A DNA stretch of 64,000 nt, from contig NZ_LT706985.1 of assembly GCF_900155645.1 (NCBI RefSeq), positions 1,908,051 through 1,972,050 on the forward strand. Direction: 5' to 3'. Both the position numbers and the translations under genes were made by a program. Position 1 is the first letter of the stretch, and every line of letters begins with the position of its first letter. Below are positions 52,765 to 63,094 of this stretch, one piece after another. The DNA comes from Vaginimicrobium propionicum (GTDB lineage: Bacteria > Actinomycetota > Actinomycetes > Propionibacteriales > Propionibacteriaceae). A model generated the notes under the pieces. The model saw nothing but the letters and a program-made list of their open reading frames with translations, was not told where the DNA came from and ran no database searches.

Positions 52765-54549
52765 ATGTCACGCATACTCGCAACCGCAGCCTGGCCATAC
52801 GCTAATGGCCCCCGCCACATCGGACACGTTTCCGGATTCGGTGTGCCATCGGACGTTTTCGCCCGGTTCATGAGAATGAGTGGCCACGATGTGCTCTTCG
52901 TTTCTGGTTCGGACGAGCACGGCACCGCCATCCAGGTGAAAGCGGACGCGGAAGGGCTAACCCCCCAAGAAACAGCAGACAAGTATCACCGTATTTTGGT
53001 GACAGACCTACATTCTTTAGGGCTCAGCTACGACCTATATACCCGCACCACCACTGACAATCACACAAAGGTTGTTCAGGAAATGTTCCAGGCGCTTTAC
53101 CGTAACGGTTATATCGTCGAGCAGCGTCAGTTAGGTGCTTTCCAACCTTCGACCGGACGAACCCTGCCAGACCGTTATGTTGAGGGCATTTGTCCTTTCT
53201 GCAAATTCGACGGTGCGCGTGGTGACCAGTGTGATAACTGTGGCCGCCAACTAGACCCGACAGATCTTATTGATCCGCGTTCCAAGATTGATGGGCAAAC
53301 CCCAGAGTTTAGAGAGACCGCCCACTTCTTCCTCGATTTGCCGGCGATGGCTGACGCCTTAATGTCTTGGCTAGATCAGCGCACTGACTGGCGGTTAAAT
53401 GTGCTTAACTTCAGCTATAACTTCGCTAAAGAGGTCAAGCCGCGCGCTATCACCCGCGACCTTGATTGGGGGATAAAAATCCCGATTACTGGTTGGGACG
53501 ATGATGATATGAAACGTATCTACGTTTGGTTCGATGCGGTCATGGGCTATCTGTCGGCAGCTATCGAATGGGCGAAACGCATCGGGGATCCAGAGCGTTG
53601 GCGGGATTGGTGGAATGACCCAGAAGCCAAGATCTACATGTTTATGGGTAAAGACAATATCGTCTTTCATTCGGTTATTTTCCCATCGATGATTCTTGGG
53701 GCTAACGGCTTGGGTGCGCGTGGTGGCGAGGTTTCTGAGTTTTTCGGCAAATTGAATATGCCGACCGAGGTGGTTTCTTCTGAGTTTTTGACGATGAAAG
53801 GCTCCAAAGTAGATACCTCCACCGGCCACGTTATTTATGTCAGTGATTTTCTGCGTGATTTCGGCCCGGATTCCTTGCGTTATTACATTGCTGTTGCCGG
53901 GCCTGAATCGCGGGATACCGATTTCACTTGGGACGAGTTCGTGCGCCGAAACAATCAGGAGCTGGCGAACGAATGGGGCAATCTCGTTAACCGGTGCGTC
54001 TCTATGGCAGCTAAGAATAACGGCGCAATCCCTGAATGTGGTGAACTTCATGAAGTTGATAAGACCTTGCTGGATACCAGTCTGAAAGCTTTCGATACTG
54101 TTGGTGATCTGCTTAACCAATGCAAATTCAAGCAAGCCATCACTGAGGCTATGCGTGTAGTCTCGGCGGCTAATGTTTACGTTTCTCAAACTGAGCCGTG
54201 GAAACTAAAAGATAATCCAGCCAGACGCGATACCGTTTTGCATGTGGCGCTGCAGGTGGTTAGCGACGCAAACACTATGCTCACGCCTTTCTTGCCACAT
54301 TCTGCCCAGAGAATTTTCGAGATGCTAGGCGGTCAAGGATCCTGGTCTTCTATGCCTGAAATCCAGGAGGTCAGCGAGGCAAGCGGACACGAATATCCAG
54401 TATTAACTGGTGATTACAGCAAAGACCAGGCCAAATGGGAAAGGCGTGATATCGTTCCTGGCACTCCGTTAGCTAAGCCAAGCCCGCTATTTGCCAAATT
54501 AGACGAAAAGCTAGGGGAGAGTGGGCCAGATTGGGCGCCAATTAACTAG
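52765..54549 (+). CDS. metG: Methionyl-tRNA synthetase
   Basis: This class I aminoacyl-tRNA synthetase charges initiator and elongator tRNA-Met. The HIGH motif is [11 protein letters not shown] (about residue 17). The zinc knuckle is [17 protein letters not shown] (about 148), and the KMSKS-type loop is [10 protein letters not shown] (about 345). The anticodon-binding helical domain completes 594 residues; there is no C-terminal tRNA-binding domain of the EMAP type. The ATG at 52765 is preceded by TAGGAG. The end overlaps the convergent ABC-F gene by eight bases. Confidence 0.97.
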
Positions 54550-56332
54550 CCCCCGGCAGCTCTTCGCAAATCTCTAGCCACTCGGTTTCTAGTGCGTCCT
54601 CTTGGGTCAACAGTTTTTCGATAGCTTCACCCTGGGAGGTTAGCCAGACGTAATCAGCCGCGTCATGGGTGCTGATTTGGCCCTCTAGCTCTGTGCGCTC
54701 AGCCTTTAGCCGTTTCAATTTGCGCTCAATAGCCTCCAAACGTTTTTGGTGGGCGCGAAAATCGGCGCTAGATAAGCTGTCAGTTTCTTTTGGTTGCTGC
54801 GTACCTTGAGAGGGAGTCTGTGGATTTTGGCGGGTCTTAGTTAATTCAAGATATTCGTCTATTCCGCCTGGCAGGTGGCGCAGGGTGGAATCAATGATGG
54901 CGTATTGCTGGTCAGTGACCCGCTCTACTAGGTAGCGGTCATGGCTGACCACAATCAACGTTCCCGGCCAGGTATCAAGCAGATCCTCTAGAGCAGTCAA
55001 CATGTCGGTGTCCACATCGTTTGTTGGCTCATCAAGGATCAGCACATTCGGCTGTTCAAGTAGTACTAACAACAGTTGTAGTCGGCGTTTTTGGCCACCA
55101 GATAGATCGGAAACGTGGCTAGATAAGTGGGTTGAGCTGAATCCCAGACGTTCTAGTAGTTGTGCTGGGGTTAGTTCTCGTCCACCCACCTCGAAAGTGG
55201 TTTTGGTTCTAGACAACACTTCACGAACCCGATCATTACCGATGGCCGCTAAGGCAGAAAATTGCTGATCAAGTACTCCGATTTGGACGGTCTTGCCGTG
55301 CCTAACCCGACCGCTAGTTGGCGCCAGTTTGCCAGCTATTAATCCTAGTAGCGTAGATTTTCCAGCACCATTTACGCCCAGAATTCCGGTGCGTTCGCCA
55401 GGGGCTAGTCGCCAGGTTACGTTAGCTAAAACATTATGGTCGCCGAAGCTGACGCCCGCGTCGAGGAGATCCACTACTCGCTTACCGAGCCTGGCCATAG
55501 ACAGTCGTGTTAACTCGATTTTGTTTCTGATCTCAGGCACGTCTGCGATTAATTCGTTGGCCGCATCGATTCTGAACTTCGGTTTGGATGTGCGCGCTGG
55601 TGCCCCGCGTCTCAACCACGCCAATTCTTTACGCAATAAGTTCTGTCTCTTTGTTTCAGCTGCTGCCCGTAAGCGTTCCCTTTCCACTCTCTGAAGGGTG
55701 TAGGCTGCGTAGCCACCCTCGAAAGCGTCGACAACCCCGTCATGTACCTGCCAGGTCAGTGTTGCCACCTCGTCTAGGAACCATCTGTCGTGGGTGACAA
55801 CCAATAGCGCACCTTGGTTCTTTGGCCAACGATTTTTGAGGTGGCTGGCTAGCCAAGCGATACCAGCTAGATCAAGGTGGTTTGTCGGCTCGTCTAGGCA
55901 GAGCACATCCCACTGGCCAACCAAAACTTGAGCTAAGGCTACGCGACGGCGTTGCCCACCGCTTAAGGTAGCGATAGTTTTCGTCCAATCAATACCGTTC
56001 AACAGACCGGTGACAATGTCGCGGATTTTCGGGTTAGACGCCCACACGTACTCTGGTTCGTCTTGAACGACCGCTCGTCTGACGCTAATGCTCTCATCTA
56101 GGTCGTCACTTTGTCCAAGCATCCCGACCCGTAAATCCCTACGGTAGGTTACCTGTCCTGAATCTGGCCGAAGTCGTTTCGTTAATACTGCCAGTAGCGA
56201 AGATTTCCCGTCGCCGTTACTGCCAACGATGCCGATGCGCTCACCCTCATTGACCCCTAGGGTCACCGAGTCGAATACTTTCTTAGTGGGGTATTCCAAG
56301 CACAGTGCTTCGCCACCTAGTAGGTGAGCCAT
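54542..56332 (-). CDS. ABC-F family ATP-binding protein (Uup-like)
   Basis: This is a soluble, duplicated ABC ATPase acting on ribosomes, with no membrane domain. The first half has GSNGDGKSS and [13 protein letters not shown] with DEPTNHLD. The second has GVNGAGKST and [12 protein letters not shown] with DEPTNDVD. A linker domain connects them, and a C-terminal coiled coil ([20 protein letters not shown]) matches the Uup subgroup. Translation factors of this family resolve stalled or stressed ribosomes; antibiotic resistance would be only a guess. The ATG at 56332 is three bases after the upstream gene's stop, so the two are in an operon. Confidence 0.93.
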   Translation of the reverse strand: MAHLLGGEALCLEYPTKKVFDSVTLGVNEGERIGIVGSNGDGKSSLLAVLTKRLRPDSGQVTYRRDLRVGMLGQSDDLDESISVRRAVVQDEPEYVWASNPKIRDIVTGLLNGIDWTKTIATLSGGQRRRVALAQVLVGQWDVLCLDEPTNHLDLAGIAWLASHLKNRWPKNQGALLVVTHDRWFLDEVATLTWQVHDGVVDAFEGGYAAYTLQRVERERLRAAAETKRQNLLRKELAWLRRGAPARTSKPKFRIDAANELIADVPEIRNKIELTRLSMARLGKRVVDLLDAGVSFGDHNVLANVTWRLAPGERTGILGVNGAGKSTLLGLIAGKLAPTSGRVRHGKTVQIGVLDQQFSALAAIGNDRVREVLSRTKTTFEVGGRELTPAQLLERLGFSSTHLSSHVSDLSGGQKRRLQLLLVLLEQPNVLILDEPTNDVDTDMLTALEDLLDTWPGTLIVVSHDRYLVERVTDQQYAIIDSTLRHLPGGIDEYLELTKTRQNPQTPSQGTQQPKETDSLSSADFRAHQKRLEAIERKLKRLKAERTELEGQISTHDAADYVWLTSQGEAIEKLLTQEDALETEWLEICEELPGAS

Positions 56333-56335
56333 TCG

Positions 56336-57112
56336 TTAGCGGCCGCGCAATGCCCGACGCATACCCTTCGAGGACGGCATCGGCCCTTTCGGAATCGGCA
56401 ACCGCTGCTTGACGGCGTCAAGCGCCTTTAACCTGGAATTAAGGTCTTCAATCTGCAATTTGTCTAGGGTTTTTGGCATCTTCTGAATGTGCTTGGCGAG
56501 CTGATTAAGTGGCACTTCGCCATCGCCGATCATGATGGTTTGTACGTCAACGTTGTAGCCAGCAGCAGCGTGACGGCGGCGCTCATTATTGAGTAGCTGC
56601 TTGGTGCGTGCCGATTGTCCATCTCCGATTAGCACCAAACCGCACGGTCCGACCACTCGGTGGATGACGTCTTGGCTTCGGTTAAAAGCAATGGCTGCTG
56701 TGTAAGTGTATTTTTTCTTATTCAGCATGGACAGCGCCACTTCACCGGCGCCAGGCTGACCTTCATATTTGACGTAAGTGGCTTTCTTCATGCGGCCAGT
56801 GAATACCCACATTGCCGCGCTCATACCGAGCACTAGGCCAAAGACTGGCCCCCAAACCCACCAGCTTTTCATACCGGTGACGTTGACGAGAACAGCGCCT
56901 AAAATTAAACCCACCAGGATGGTGGCAGCCCAAGCCCCGAAGACATAGAAAGGCAATTTCTTGTCAGACTCGTAAGTCATCTTCCAGGCTTCGCGCAATT
57001 GACGCATCGTCCCCCAGTCGCGGGGATTATCAGAATTACGTTTCTTAGCGCGTAACGCCTTGCGTTCTTCACGCTGCTTGGCGGCTAATGCCTTGGCGCG
57101 CTCGTTGGCCAT
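56336..57112 (-). CDS. DUF4191-family membrane protein
   Basis: This is a basic, lysine- and arginine-rich protein with two hydrophobic helices (about residues 50-72 and 78-98) and a cytoplasmic C-terminal domain. The order (AKQREERKALRAKK start, GTMRQLREAWKMTYE, then MLNKKKYTYTAAIAFNRSQ and IMIGDGEVPLNQLAKHIQ) matches DUF4191, an actinobacterial family without known function that usually lies near lipoyl or E2 genes, as here. I start at the ATG at 57112, with GGAGAGAAG before it; the frame extends to 57196. Confidence 0.85.
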   Translation of the reverse strand: MANERAKALAAKQREERKALRAKKRNSDNPRDWGTMRQLREAWKMTYESDKKLPFYVFGAWAATILVGLILGAVLVNVTGMKSWWVWGPVFGLVLGMSAAMWVFTGRMKKATYVKYEGQPGAGEVALSMLNKKKYTYTAAIAFNRSQDVIHRVVGPCGLVLIGDGQSARTKQLLNNERRRHAAAGYNVDVQTIMIGDGEVPLNQLAKHIQKMPKTLDKLQIEDLNSRLKALDAVKQRLPIPKGPMPSSKGMRRALRGR

Positions 57113-57176
57113 CTTCTCTCCAGTTGAAATTCGATATATCTCAACCAATCTTACATGGTCACTAACAGCCGATAAC

Positions 57177-57215
57177 AAAACTAGGGTCTGAGCCAATAAC
57201 GAACTCAGACCCTAG
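57177..57215 (-). terminator. Terminator of the E2 acyltransferase gene
   Basis: A perfect 12-base-pair stem (57181-57192 with 57204-57215) has an 11-base loop. On the minus strand it is followed by TTTTGTTA. It lies 20 bases after the stop. Confidence 0.9.
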
Positions 57216-57235
57216 AAATGTGGACTAACTAAATT

Positions 57236-58885
57236 CTATAGGCCAAACTCGGCGCCGAAATCGCCAGCTTCCAACCGTGCTTTAACAGCTGAGAGGAAGT
57301 CACCCGCGGTCGCCCCGTCAATCAAACGGTGATCGTAGGTGAGCGAGATGTACATCATCTGACGAATCGCGATGGTGTCGTTACCGAATTGGTCGGTAAC
57401 AACTACTGGGCGCTTGACTAGTGCGCCAGTGCCCATAATCGCGGAGTTCGGCTGATTGATAATTGGCGTGTCGAATAAGGTGCCGTTACCGCCGTAGTTG
57501 GTAATGGTGAAGGTCGAGCCAGATAGTTCGTCAGGGCTAATCTTGTTGTCCCTAGTGCGGGCGGCAACATCGGCGATAGCCTTGGCCAAACCACCAACGT
57601 TTAGGTCATTGGCGTCCTTAATAACTGGCACCATCAAACCACGATCTGTGGAAACAGCGATGCCTAGATTCTCGGAGCCGTGATAGACAATCTTCTTTTC
57701 TTCTAGGTTCATCGTGGCGTTGAATGCCGGGAACTTCGTCAATGTCTCGACGGTGGCTTTGGCAATGAACGCCAGGTAGGTTAAGCCAACACCATTGCGA
57801 GAACGGAAGTCGTTCTTAACCTTGTTGCGTAGGGCAGCAACAGCAGTCAAATCGACTTCGATGGTTGCGGTTAGCTGGGCTGCTGTGGCCAAGGATTCGT
57901 TCATGCGTTGAGCAATAATCTGACGCATCCTCGGTATCTTCTCTTCGGTGCCACGTTTTTCTTGGTCGCTGCCTTTCGGTGCTGCTGGCATCTTCGCCGC
58001 TGGGGTGGCGGGTGCCGGGGCTGGGGTAGGCTTTGGAGCTTTAGCGGCCTGGGCAGCAGCCTCAATGTCCTGCTTGCGGATTCGCCCGCCTACGCCGCTG
58101 CCCTGAACCGTCGATAGGTCAACGCCCAGGTCGGCAGCCATCTTGCGTACTAGCGGGGTAACATAAACGTCTTTGTTGCCGCCAGCTCGCGGTGCCACAG
58201 CCGGTGCCACTGCGGCTGAGGGTGCGGGCACTGCCGGTGCAGCGGGGGCTGGCGGAGTAGCCTGAACCGGTGCAGCGGGACTGGGGGCTGCAGGTGCTGG
58301 TGCGGCTGCAGCGTCTCCAATCAAGCCTAGGACGGAACCAACCGCAGCGATTTCGTCTTCTGGGACGCGAATCTCTAGCAGCGTGCCGGACGCGGGGGCA
58401 GGCACTTCAGTATCAACTTTGTCGGTAGAAACCTCAACGATTGGCTCATCAGCCTCGACCGAATCGCCAACCTCCTTCAACCAGCGTGAGACCGTACCCT
58501 CCGTGACTGACTCGCCGAGGGCTGGCAAAGTGATTGGCGTGGCATCAGCACTGGCGGCGGGTGCCGCTGGCGATTGGGGGGCTGCCGGTTGCTGGCCAGA
58601 CTGAGGCTCAGGCTGGCTGGATGCAGCTGATGCAGCTGGCGCTTCTGAGGCATCCCCGATAATAGCTATAACGGCGCCAATCTCGGCGACATCGTCTTCT
58701 TCAAATTTTCTTTCTAGCAGTATTCCAGAAACAGGAGCCGGAACTTCGGTGTCAACCTTATCGGTGCTCACCTCGAGTAATGGCTCATCTGCCTCGACTT
58801 GCTCACCGACTTCCTTGAGCCAACGCGAAATGGTTCCTTCGGTGACGCTCTCGCCTAAGACAGGCAGGGTAACTTCGGTCGACAT
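57236..58885 (-). CDS. sucB: Dihydrolipoamide acyltransferase E2 (succinyl/acetyl), two lipoyl domains
   Basis: This is the E2 core of a 2-oxoacid dehydrogenase complex. There are two near-identical lipoyl domains (about residues 2-77 and 119-194), each with the lipoyl lysine in EVSTDKVDTEVPAP. They are joined by Ala/Pro-rich linkers. The E3-binding domain (YVTPLVRKMAADLGVDLSTV) is at about 240-275. The catalytic domain carries the HxxxDG motif in YDHRLIDGATAGDF. Two lipoyl domains and the sequence favour the actinobacterial SucB/DlaT type. I use the ATG at 58885 with GAAGGAG upstream. Confidence 0.92.
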   Translation of the reverse strand: MSTEVTLPVLGESVTEGTISRWLKEVGEQVEADEPLLEVSTDKVDTEVPAPVSGILLERKFEEDDVAEIGAVIAIIGDASEAPAASAASSQPEPQSGQQPAAPQSPAAPAASADATPITLPALGESVTEGTVSRWLKEVGDSVEADEPIVEVSTDKVDTEVPAPASGTLLEIRVPEDEIAAVGSVLGLIGDAAAAPAPAAPSPAAPVQATPPAPAAPAVPAPSAAVAPAVAPRAGGNKDVYVTPLVRKMAADLGVDLSTVQGSGVGGRIRKQDIEAAAQAAKAPKPTPAPAPATPAAKMPAAPKGSDQEKRGTEEKIPRMRQIIAQRMNESLATAAQLTATIEVDLTAVAALRNKVKNDFRSRNGVGLTYLAFIAKATVETLTKFPAFNATMNLEEKKIVYHGSENLGIAVSTDRGLMVPVIKDANDLNVGGLAKAIADVAARTRDNKISPDELSGSTFTITNYGGNGTLFDTPIINQPNSAIMGTGALVKRPVVVTDQFGNDTIAIRQMMYISLTYDHRLIDGATAGDFLSAVKARLEAGDFGAEFGL

Positions 58886-58977
58886 GTGACAGACGCTCCT
58901 TCGCAGCACATAATTTTTATATCTCTAGCCTAACCGCTGATGCGGTAAATAATTGCATTCGTGGGCATAATGAACCC

Positions 58978-59328
58978 GTGAACCCATTCTCGCGATTATT
59001 CAAGTCAACTCGACGCAAGGCTGCTATCAGCCGTGCCGACGCGCAAACCCCCGATGCGACTAGGGCTCACTTAGACGATTTCGTTGCCACCCGGCAGGGG
59101 GTGGAGGCTTGGATCGAGCAAGCCGCTGGCTTTAACAAGGCGTCTATCTTGCTGATAGCCAAAGACGGCGAATCCACTCGCCGCACAGTAGCTTCGGAGG
59201 GTTGGGCTTTCGATTATGCTGCCAAACATAATCTGCCCGCCTACCAGGCTGGCGTGGTGCCCTACCCGCAACGCAAACGTGATTATGACGCTAGAGCGCG
59301 CGGACGTAAACACCCGCCAGCTAGTTAG
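58978..59328 (+). CDS. Conserved actinobacterial small protein, unknown function
   Basis: This is a 116-residue basic protein without signal peptide or membrane segment. It has ARAHLDDFVATRQGVEAWIEQ, ILLIAKDGESTRR and VVPYPQRKRDYDARA, a pattern I recognise from short actinobacterial hypotheticals next to sucB and leucyl aminopeptidase genes. The start is GTG at 58978. No function can be offered. Confidence 0.7.
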   Translation: MNPFSRLFKSTRRKAAISRADAQTPDATRAHLDDFVATRQGVEAWIEQAAGFNKASILLIAKDGESTRRTVASEGWAFDYAAKHNLPAYQAGVVPYPQRKRDYDARARGRKHPPAS

Positions 59329-59345
59329 TTAAATGGCAAATCTGA

Positions 59346-60848
59346 TTATTTGCTCATCTGGTTAGCAACTTCTATTAGGGTACGAACGCTCATGCCCGTT
59401 CCTTCTTTAGAAACGTAGTCGTGAGCTTCATCTGCCCAGGCAGGGCCGGCAATATCTAGGTGCGCCCATTCGATACCCTCGCCGACGAATTTCTCTAGGA
59501 AGGCAGCCGAGAAAACTAGTCCACCAGCTCTGGTGCCCGAAGATTTCAGGTCAGCAACCGCAGAATCTAGATTCTTGCGCGCATCATCAAGAATCGGTAG
59601 CTGCCAGAAGGTTTCGCCAGTCACACTGGCGGCGTCTAATACTCGGTCGGCGCTGGTATCACTGTTTGCGAACAGTCCTGCTGTCCGGTTGCCTAGGGCG
59701 TTTACGCATGCTCCGGTCAAAGTTGCCACGTCGATGATCATGTCTGGTCTGTCTTTGCTCGCGCGGGCAATGGCATCCGCTAGTACGATGCGTCCCTCAG
59801 CGTCTGAATTAGCGTTTTCAACGGTTGTGCCGTCAAATATCGTTAACACGTCGCTTGGTCGGTAGGCCTTACCAGACACCATGGATTCAGCCATTGGTGC
59901 TAGCGCAGTTACATGAACGTTTAGCCCTAGTCGGGCAATTGCCCCAATGGCGGCTATGACGTCGGCAGCTCCGGACATATCGCATTTCATAGTGATCATT
60001 GAGGAGCCAGGTTTTAAGTTATATCCACCTGAATCAAAGGTGATGCCCTTGCCGATGAGAACCAAATGCTTTTTCGCCTCGCGCGGGCGGTAATCTGCTA
60101 TCACCAGCCTAGGTGGGCGCACAGAGCCGCCACCAACCGCTAGAATCCCCCCAAATCCCTGCTTTTCTAGGGCTTTCTCATCTAGGACGCTAACTTGAGC
60201 TTTAGTGTCCTTCAGATATCCACGAGCTTGATCAGCAAAACTTTCTGGGTAGAGAAAATTAGGTGGCAAATTAACCCAGTCACGAGCCACCGCTACTGCT
60301 TGGGCAATAATTATTCCTCTTTCAACCGCCAACTTTGAATCATCGGTGGCATCTAGCAGACAGATTTGTTCAACTGATTGGGGCGCTAACTCAGCAGATA
60401 ATTTCGAGAAAGAATAACACCCTAATAATGCGCCCTCAGTAATCGCCTGCACATTCGATTTCCCGCCAGCCGCAAAACTGATGGCTACTGTGCGAGGCTG
60501 TGGGTAGCTTTCAGAGGCGATGAAACGCATAGCGGTGCCGGCGCCTTGGCGTAACAATTCGCTGCTGACGTCGGCGTTAGAACCTAAACCGACTGCCACC
60601 ACGCGAGCTGATGGCAAAGTCGCCACAGTAATCTTTCCGTCAGCACAGCTAAGCCCGTTAGCGCTTAGGGCTTGTTGAACCTTAGCCTCCTGGTTAAGGT
60701 CTTCCGGCACTCCGATAACACGCGGAGCATCGACTGGTCCAATCACGCCGACGACAATGTCGTCCAACTTCGTGTTATTGGCGACAATTATCTCGGGAAA
60801 TTTTGTGCGACGAGAATCAAAATTACTTGGATCAAATGCGTTGGCCAC
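59346..60848 (-). CDS. pepA: Leucyl aminopeptidase (M17)
   Basis: This hexameric dizinc aminopeptidase degrades peptides in the cytoplasm. The metal and catalytic block is IGKGITFDSGGYNLKPG with MKCDMSGAADVIAAI (about residues 268-300), and the signature is NSDAEGRIVLADAIARA (about 345). The N-terminal half is a macro-like domain. At 500 residues it is a normal length. The GTG at 60848 has GAGGAG eight bases upstream. Confidence 0.95.
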   Translation of the reverse strand: MANAFDPSNFDSRRTKFPEIIVANNTKLDDIVVGVIGPVDAPRVIGVPEDLNQEAKVQQALSANGLSCADGKITVATLPSARVVAVGLGSNADVSSELLRQGAGTAMRFIASESYPQPRTVAISFAAGGKSNVQAITEGALLGCYSFSKLSAELAPQSVEQICLLDATDDSKLAVERGIIIAQAVAVARDWVNLPPNFLYPESFADQARGYLKDTKAQVSVLDEKALEKQGFGGILAVGGGSVRPPRLVIADYRPREAKKHLVLIGKGITFDSGGYNLKPGSSMITMKCDMSGAADVIAAIGAIARLGLNVHVTALAPMAESMVSGKAYRPSDVLTIFDGTTVENANSDAEGRIVLADAIARASKDRPDMIIDVATLTGACVNALGNRTAGLFANSDTSADRVLDAASVTGETFWQLPILDDARKNLDSAVADLKSSGTRAGGLVFSAAFLEKFVGEGIEWAHLDIAGPAWADEAHDYVSKEGTGMSVRTLIEVANQMSK

Positions 60849-60936
60849 GCTAACTCCTCATCTTGTTCAGCTAATTGTTGACGACAATAATCTTCTTGTA
60901 ACGTTAGTGGCTAAATAGCAGTTTTTGGAGTCAAAG

Positions 60937-62055
60937 ATGACGCTGGCTAATAGTTCTACTAATAAAAGGCCTAATGACCCGTCAGGATTACATGATGTGC
61001 TCTACCCCTGGCACCAAAGAGCTGGGGCGAAGTTCGCTAATTTCGCTGGCTGGGTTATGCCTCTGGAATATCAAGGGGTATTAGCCGAGCATCGTAGTGT
61101 GCGTCGCCAAGTTGGAGCGTTCGATGTTTCACACTTAGGTAATTTGAAGGTTTTAGGAAGCAGGGCGCGAGACTTCCTTAATAGCGTATTAACCAATGAT
61201 CTTAATAAGGTCAGCCCTGGACAAGCTCAGTATCAGATGTTATGTAACGAAACCGGCGGGGTAGTGGATGATCTGATCGCCTATGTAGTTAGTGACGAAG
61301 AAGTTAACCTAATTCCAAATGCGGCTAATAATGATACCGTTGCCGACATTATCGCGGCGCAGGCTCCAGGCAGCGTAGAGGTTATTAACGAGCAGCACGA
61401 TTTAGCTATCCTCGCCGTCCAAGGTCCTGGGGCGCCTGAACTGTTATCTGGCCTGGGGGTACCAACTGATTTAGGCTATATGCGCTTTACTTCCGTTGAA
61501 TACCATGGCTTTAGGACACAGCTTTGCCGTACTGGCTATACCGGCGAGAAGGGTTTCGAGCTGGTGATACCAGTGGCGGGGGCGCTGTCAGCCTGGGAAA
61601 AGATAGTAGCGGCTGGTGCTACACCTTGCGGATTAGGAGCTAGAGATACCTTACGTACCGAAATGGGCTACGCCCTACACGGCAATGACATTTCCCCGAA
61701 AATCAACCCGATAGCAGCTGGGCTAAGCTGGGCGATCGGTTGGAATAAACCTGCCTTTAATGGTCGCCAGGCACTACTTGCCATTAAGAATGAAGGCTGC
61801 CAGCATCGATTGCGTGGCTTGAAACCGCTCGGGCGAGCTATCCCAAGACCCGGCATGGAAATCGTTGACGATAGTGAATCAGTAATTGGGGAAGTTACCT
61901 CGGGCACGTTTTCTCCCACTTTGAAACAAGGAATTGGGTTAGGTTTGGTGGCTAGTAACTACCGGGTAGGTGATCGGGTTAAAGTGAGAATCCGTAGCCG
62001 CGAAGAAGAGTTTATGCTAGTCAAGCCGCCGTTCGTGCAGACAAATATCAGATAG
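60937..62055 (+). CDS. gcvT: Glycine cleavage system T protein (aminomethyltransferase)
   Basis: This enzyme transfers the aminomethyl group of glycine from GcvH to tetrahydrofolate. It has the folate-binding start (NFAGWVMPLEYQGVLAEH, VGAFDVSHLGN), then NDLNKVSPGQAQYQMLCNE, TGYTGEKGFELVIP and GLGARDTLRTEMGYALHGND. I start at the ATG at 60937 (372 residues) because TTGGAG precedes it; a TTG at 60925 is open. The other Gcv genes are not adjacent. Confidence 0.93.
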   Translation: MTLANSSTNKRPNDPSGLHDVLYPWHQRAGAKFANFAGWVMPLEYQGVLAEHRSVRRQVGAFDVSHLGNLKVLGSRARDFLNSVLTNDLNKVSPGQAQYQMLCNETGGVVDDLIAYVVSDEEVNLIPNAANNDTVADIIAAQAPGSVEVINEQHDLAILAVQGPGAPELLSGLGVPTDLGYMRFTSVEYHGFRTQLCRTGYTGEKGFELVIPVAGALSAWEKIVAAGATPCGLGARDTLRTEMGYALHGNDISPKINPIAAGLSWAIGWNKPAFNGRQALLAIKNEGCQHRLRGLKPLGRAIPRPGMEIVDDSESVIGEVTSGTFSPTLKQGIGLGLVASNYRVGDRVKVRIRSREEEFMLVKPPFVQTNIR

Positions 62056-62081
62056 CTTCACAGCATCGAATAAGACGATAG

Positions 62082-62300
62082 TTAGAGCCCTGGATCCGAT
62101 AGTGACATGGTGTAAACCTCATTTTCGCCATCCAACAAGGTGACTGCTTCGACCCCTAGATCAGTTAGTTCTTGAAAATTTGCACCTAACCAGGCCTCTG
62201 CTTCATCGCGCGTCTCAAATGTGTCGGCTATCCCCGTTTCGCCAAGATCCTCAAGGCTGTAAATGGGGTTAGGATTCAATGTCGGTTGCCAACTAAACAT
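62082..62300 (-). CDS. Small conserved actinobacterial protein, unknown function
   Basis: This 72-residue acidic protein begins MFSWQPTLNPNPIYSLEDLG and has DEAEAWLGANFQELTDLGVEAVTL. This resembles short actinobacterial hypotheticals found near GcvT or DUF3043 genes. I start at the ATG at 62300; the longer frame to 62411 overlaps the DUF3043 gene and has no family likeness. Function unknown. Confidence 0.72.
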   Translation of the reverse strand: MFSWQPTLNPNPIYSLEDLGETGIADTFETRDEAEAWLGANFQELTDLGVEAVTLLDGENEVYTMSLSDPGL

Positions 62301-62338
62301 GTGCAAAGTATTGCATATTTGACGTTGTCCGCACGGTT

Positions 62339-62902
62339 TTAGAAGGGGTCTCCTCGGTTGATTTGCGTCCCAGGGCGGCGGAAACGTCGAGGCTGAATCA
62401 TGCGAGACCACATATAGGCCAGCAAACCGCGCTTATTGGCGTGCGGGTAACGCTCGAATAGGATTTGTTTATATTTAAACCAAAGCCAGGTGACTTCTAG
62501 CACCATTCCAACCAAAAGCCCGTACATCAGCCAAGTTGATATCTGCAACAGCAGATAAATTCTTGCGCCCAATAGCGACGCTGCGAAAACAATCAGCATA
62601 AGAGGCATAACGAATTCGCTGAAAGTCCACCTAGAGTCAACAAAGTTTCGCAACAGAACGCGCTCGGGCTGAGACTCTAGCGTCTCATAATTCTTTATCC
62701 GCTCTTGCTCGCGTACCTCGCGTTGCCTAGCCTTTAATTCTTTCTTTGACGGCACAGGATTTAGCCGCTGCATCCTGGCGGCTTCGGCTTCTGCCCTGGT
62801 AGGGGTTGGACGATTCTTCTTACCTTCAGACTGACTGAGGGGTGTCGACGATTCGTCTGCCACCGTATTTTCATCGCGGTTATATGGCCGAAACAGTCCC
62901 AC
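62339..62902 (-). CDS. DUF3043-family membrane protein
   Basis: This 187-residue protein has the DUF3043 opening RPTPTRAEAEAARMQRLNPV (about residues 31-50) and a basic helical stretch. Two hydrophobic helices follow (about 97-118 and 122-142), then the RGLLAYMWSRMIQPRRFRRP tail. The family is restricted to actinobacteria and has no known function. The start is GTG at 62902, with AAAGGG before it. Confidence 0.88.
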   Translation of the reverse strand: MGLFRPYNRDENTVADESSTPLSQSEGKKNRPTPTRAEAEAARMQRLNPVPSKKELKARQREVREQERIKNYETLESQPERVLLRNFVDSRWTFSEFVMPLMLIVFAASLLGARIYLLLQISTWLMYGLLVGMVLEVTWLWFKYKQILFERYPHANKRGLLAYMWSRMIQPRRFRRPGTQINRGDPF

Positions 62903-63094
62903 TTTGTGCCCTTTCTGACTCTTACCGCCGTATCTTAGCTTGCCTTGGCTACCAAGCTAATTTGTTGCCGCCGCTTTAAGACGTGATTAGTTAGTCAAGC
63001 CGCGCTAGATTGGTGCGTGCCTGAGCTAATGCAACTAAGGCAACCTTGTTGCTTGGCGTCAGAGCTAGTCAGAAATATGCAAAAGGAATCGATA

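Noticed and set aside
53395-54189. Long antisense reading frame (264 codons) opposite metG
   Set aside because: It lies wholly inside the well-supported metG gene, shows no known motif and has no ribosome site; it is a mirror of metG codon bias.
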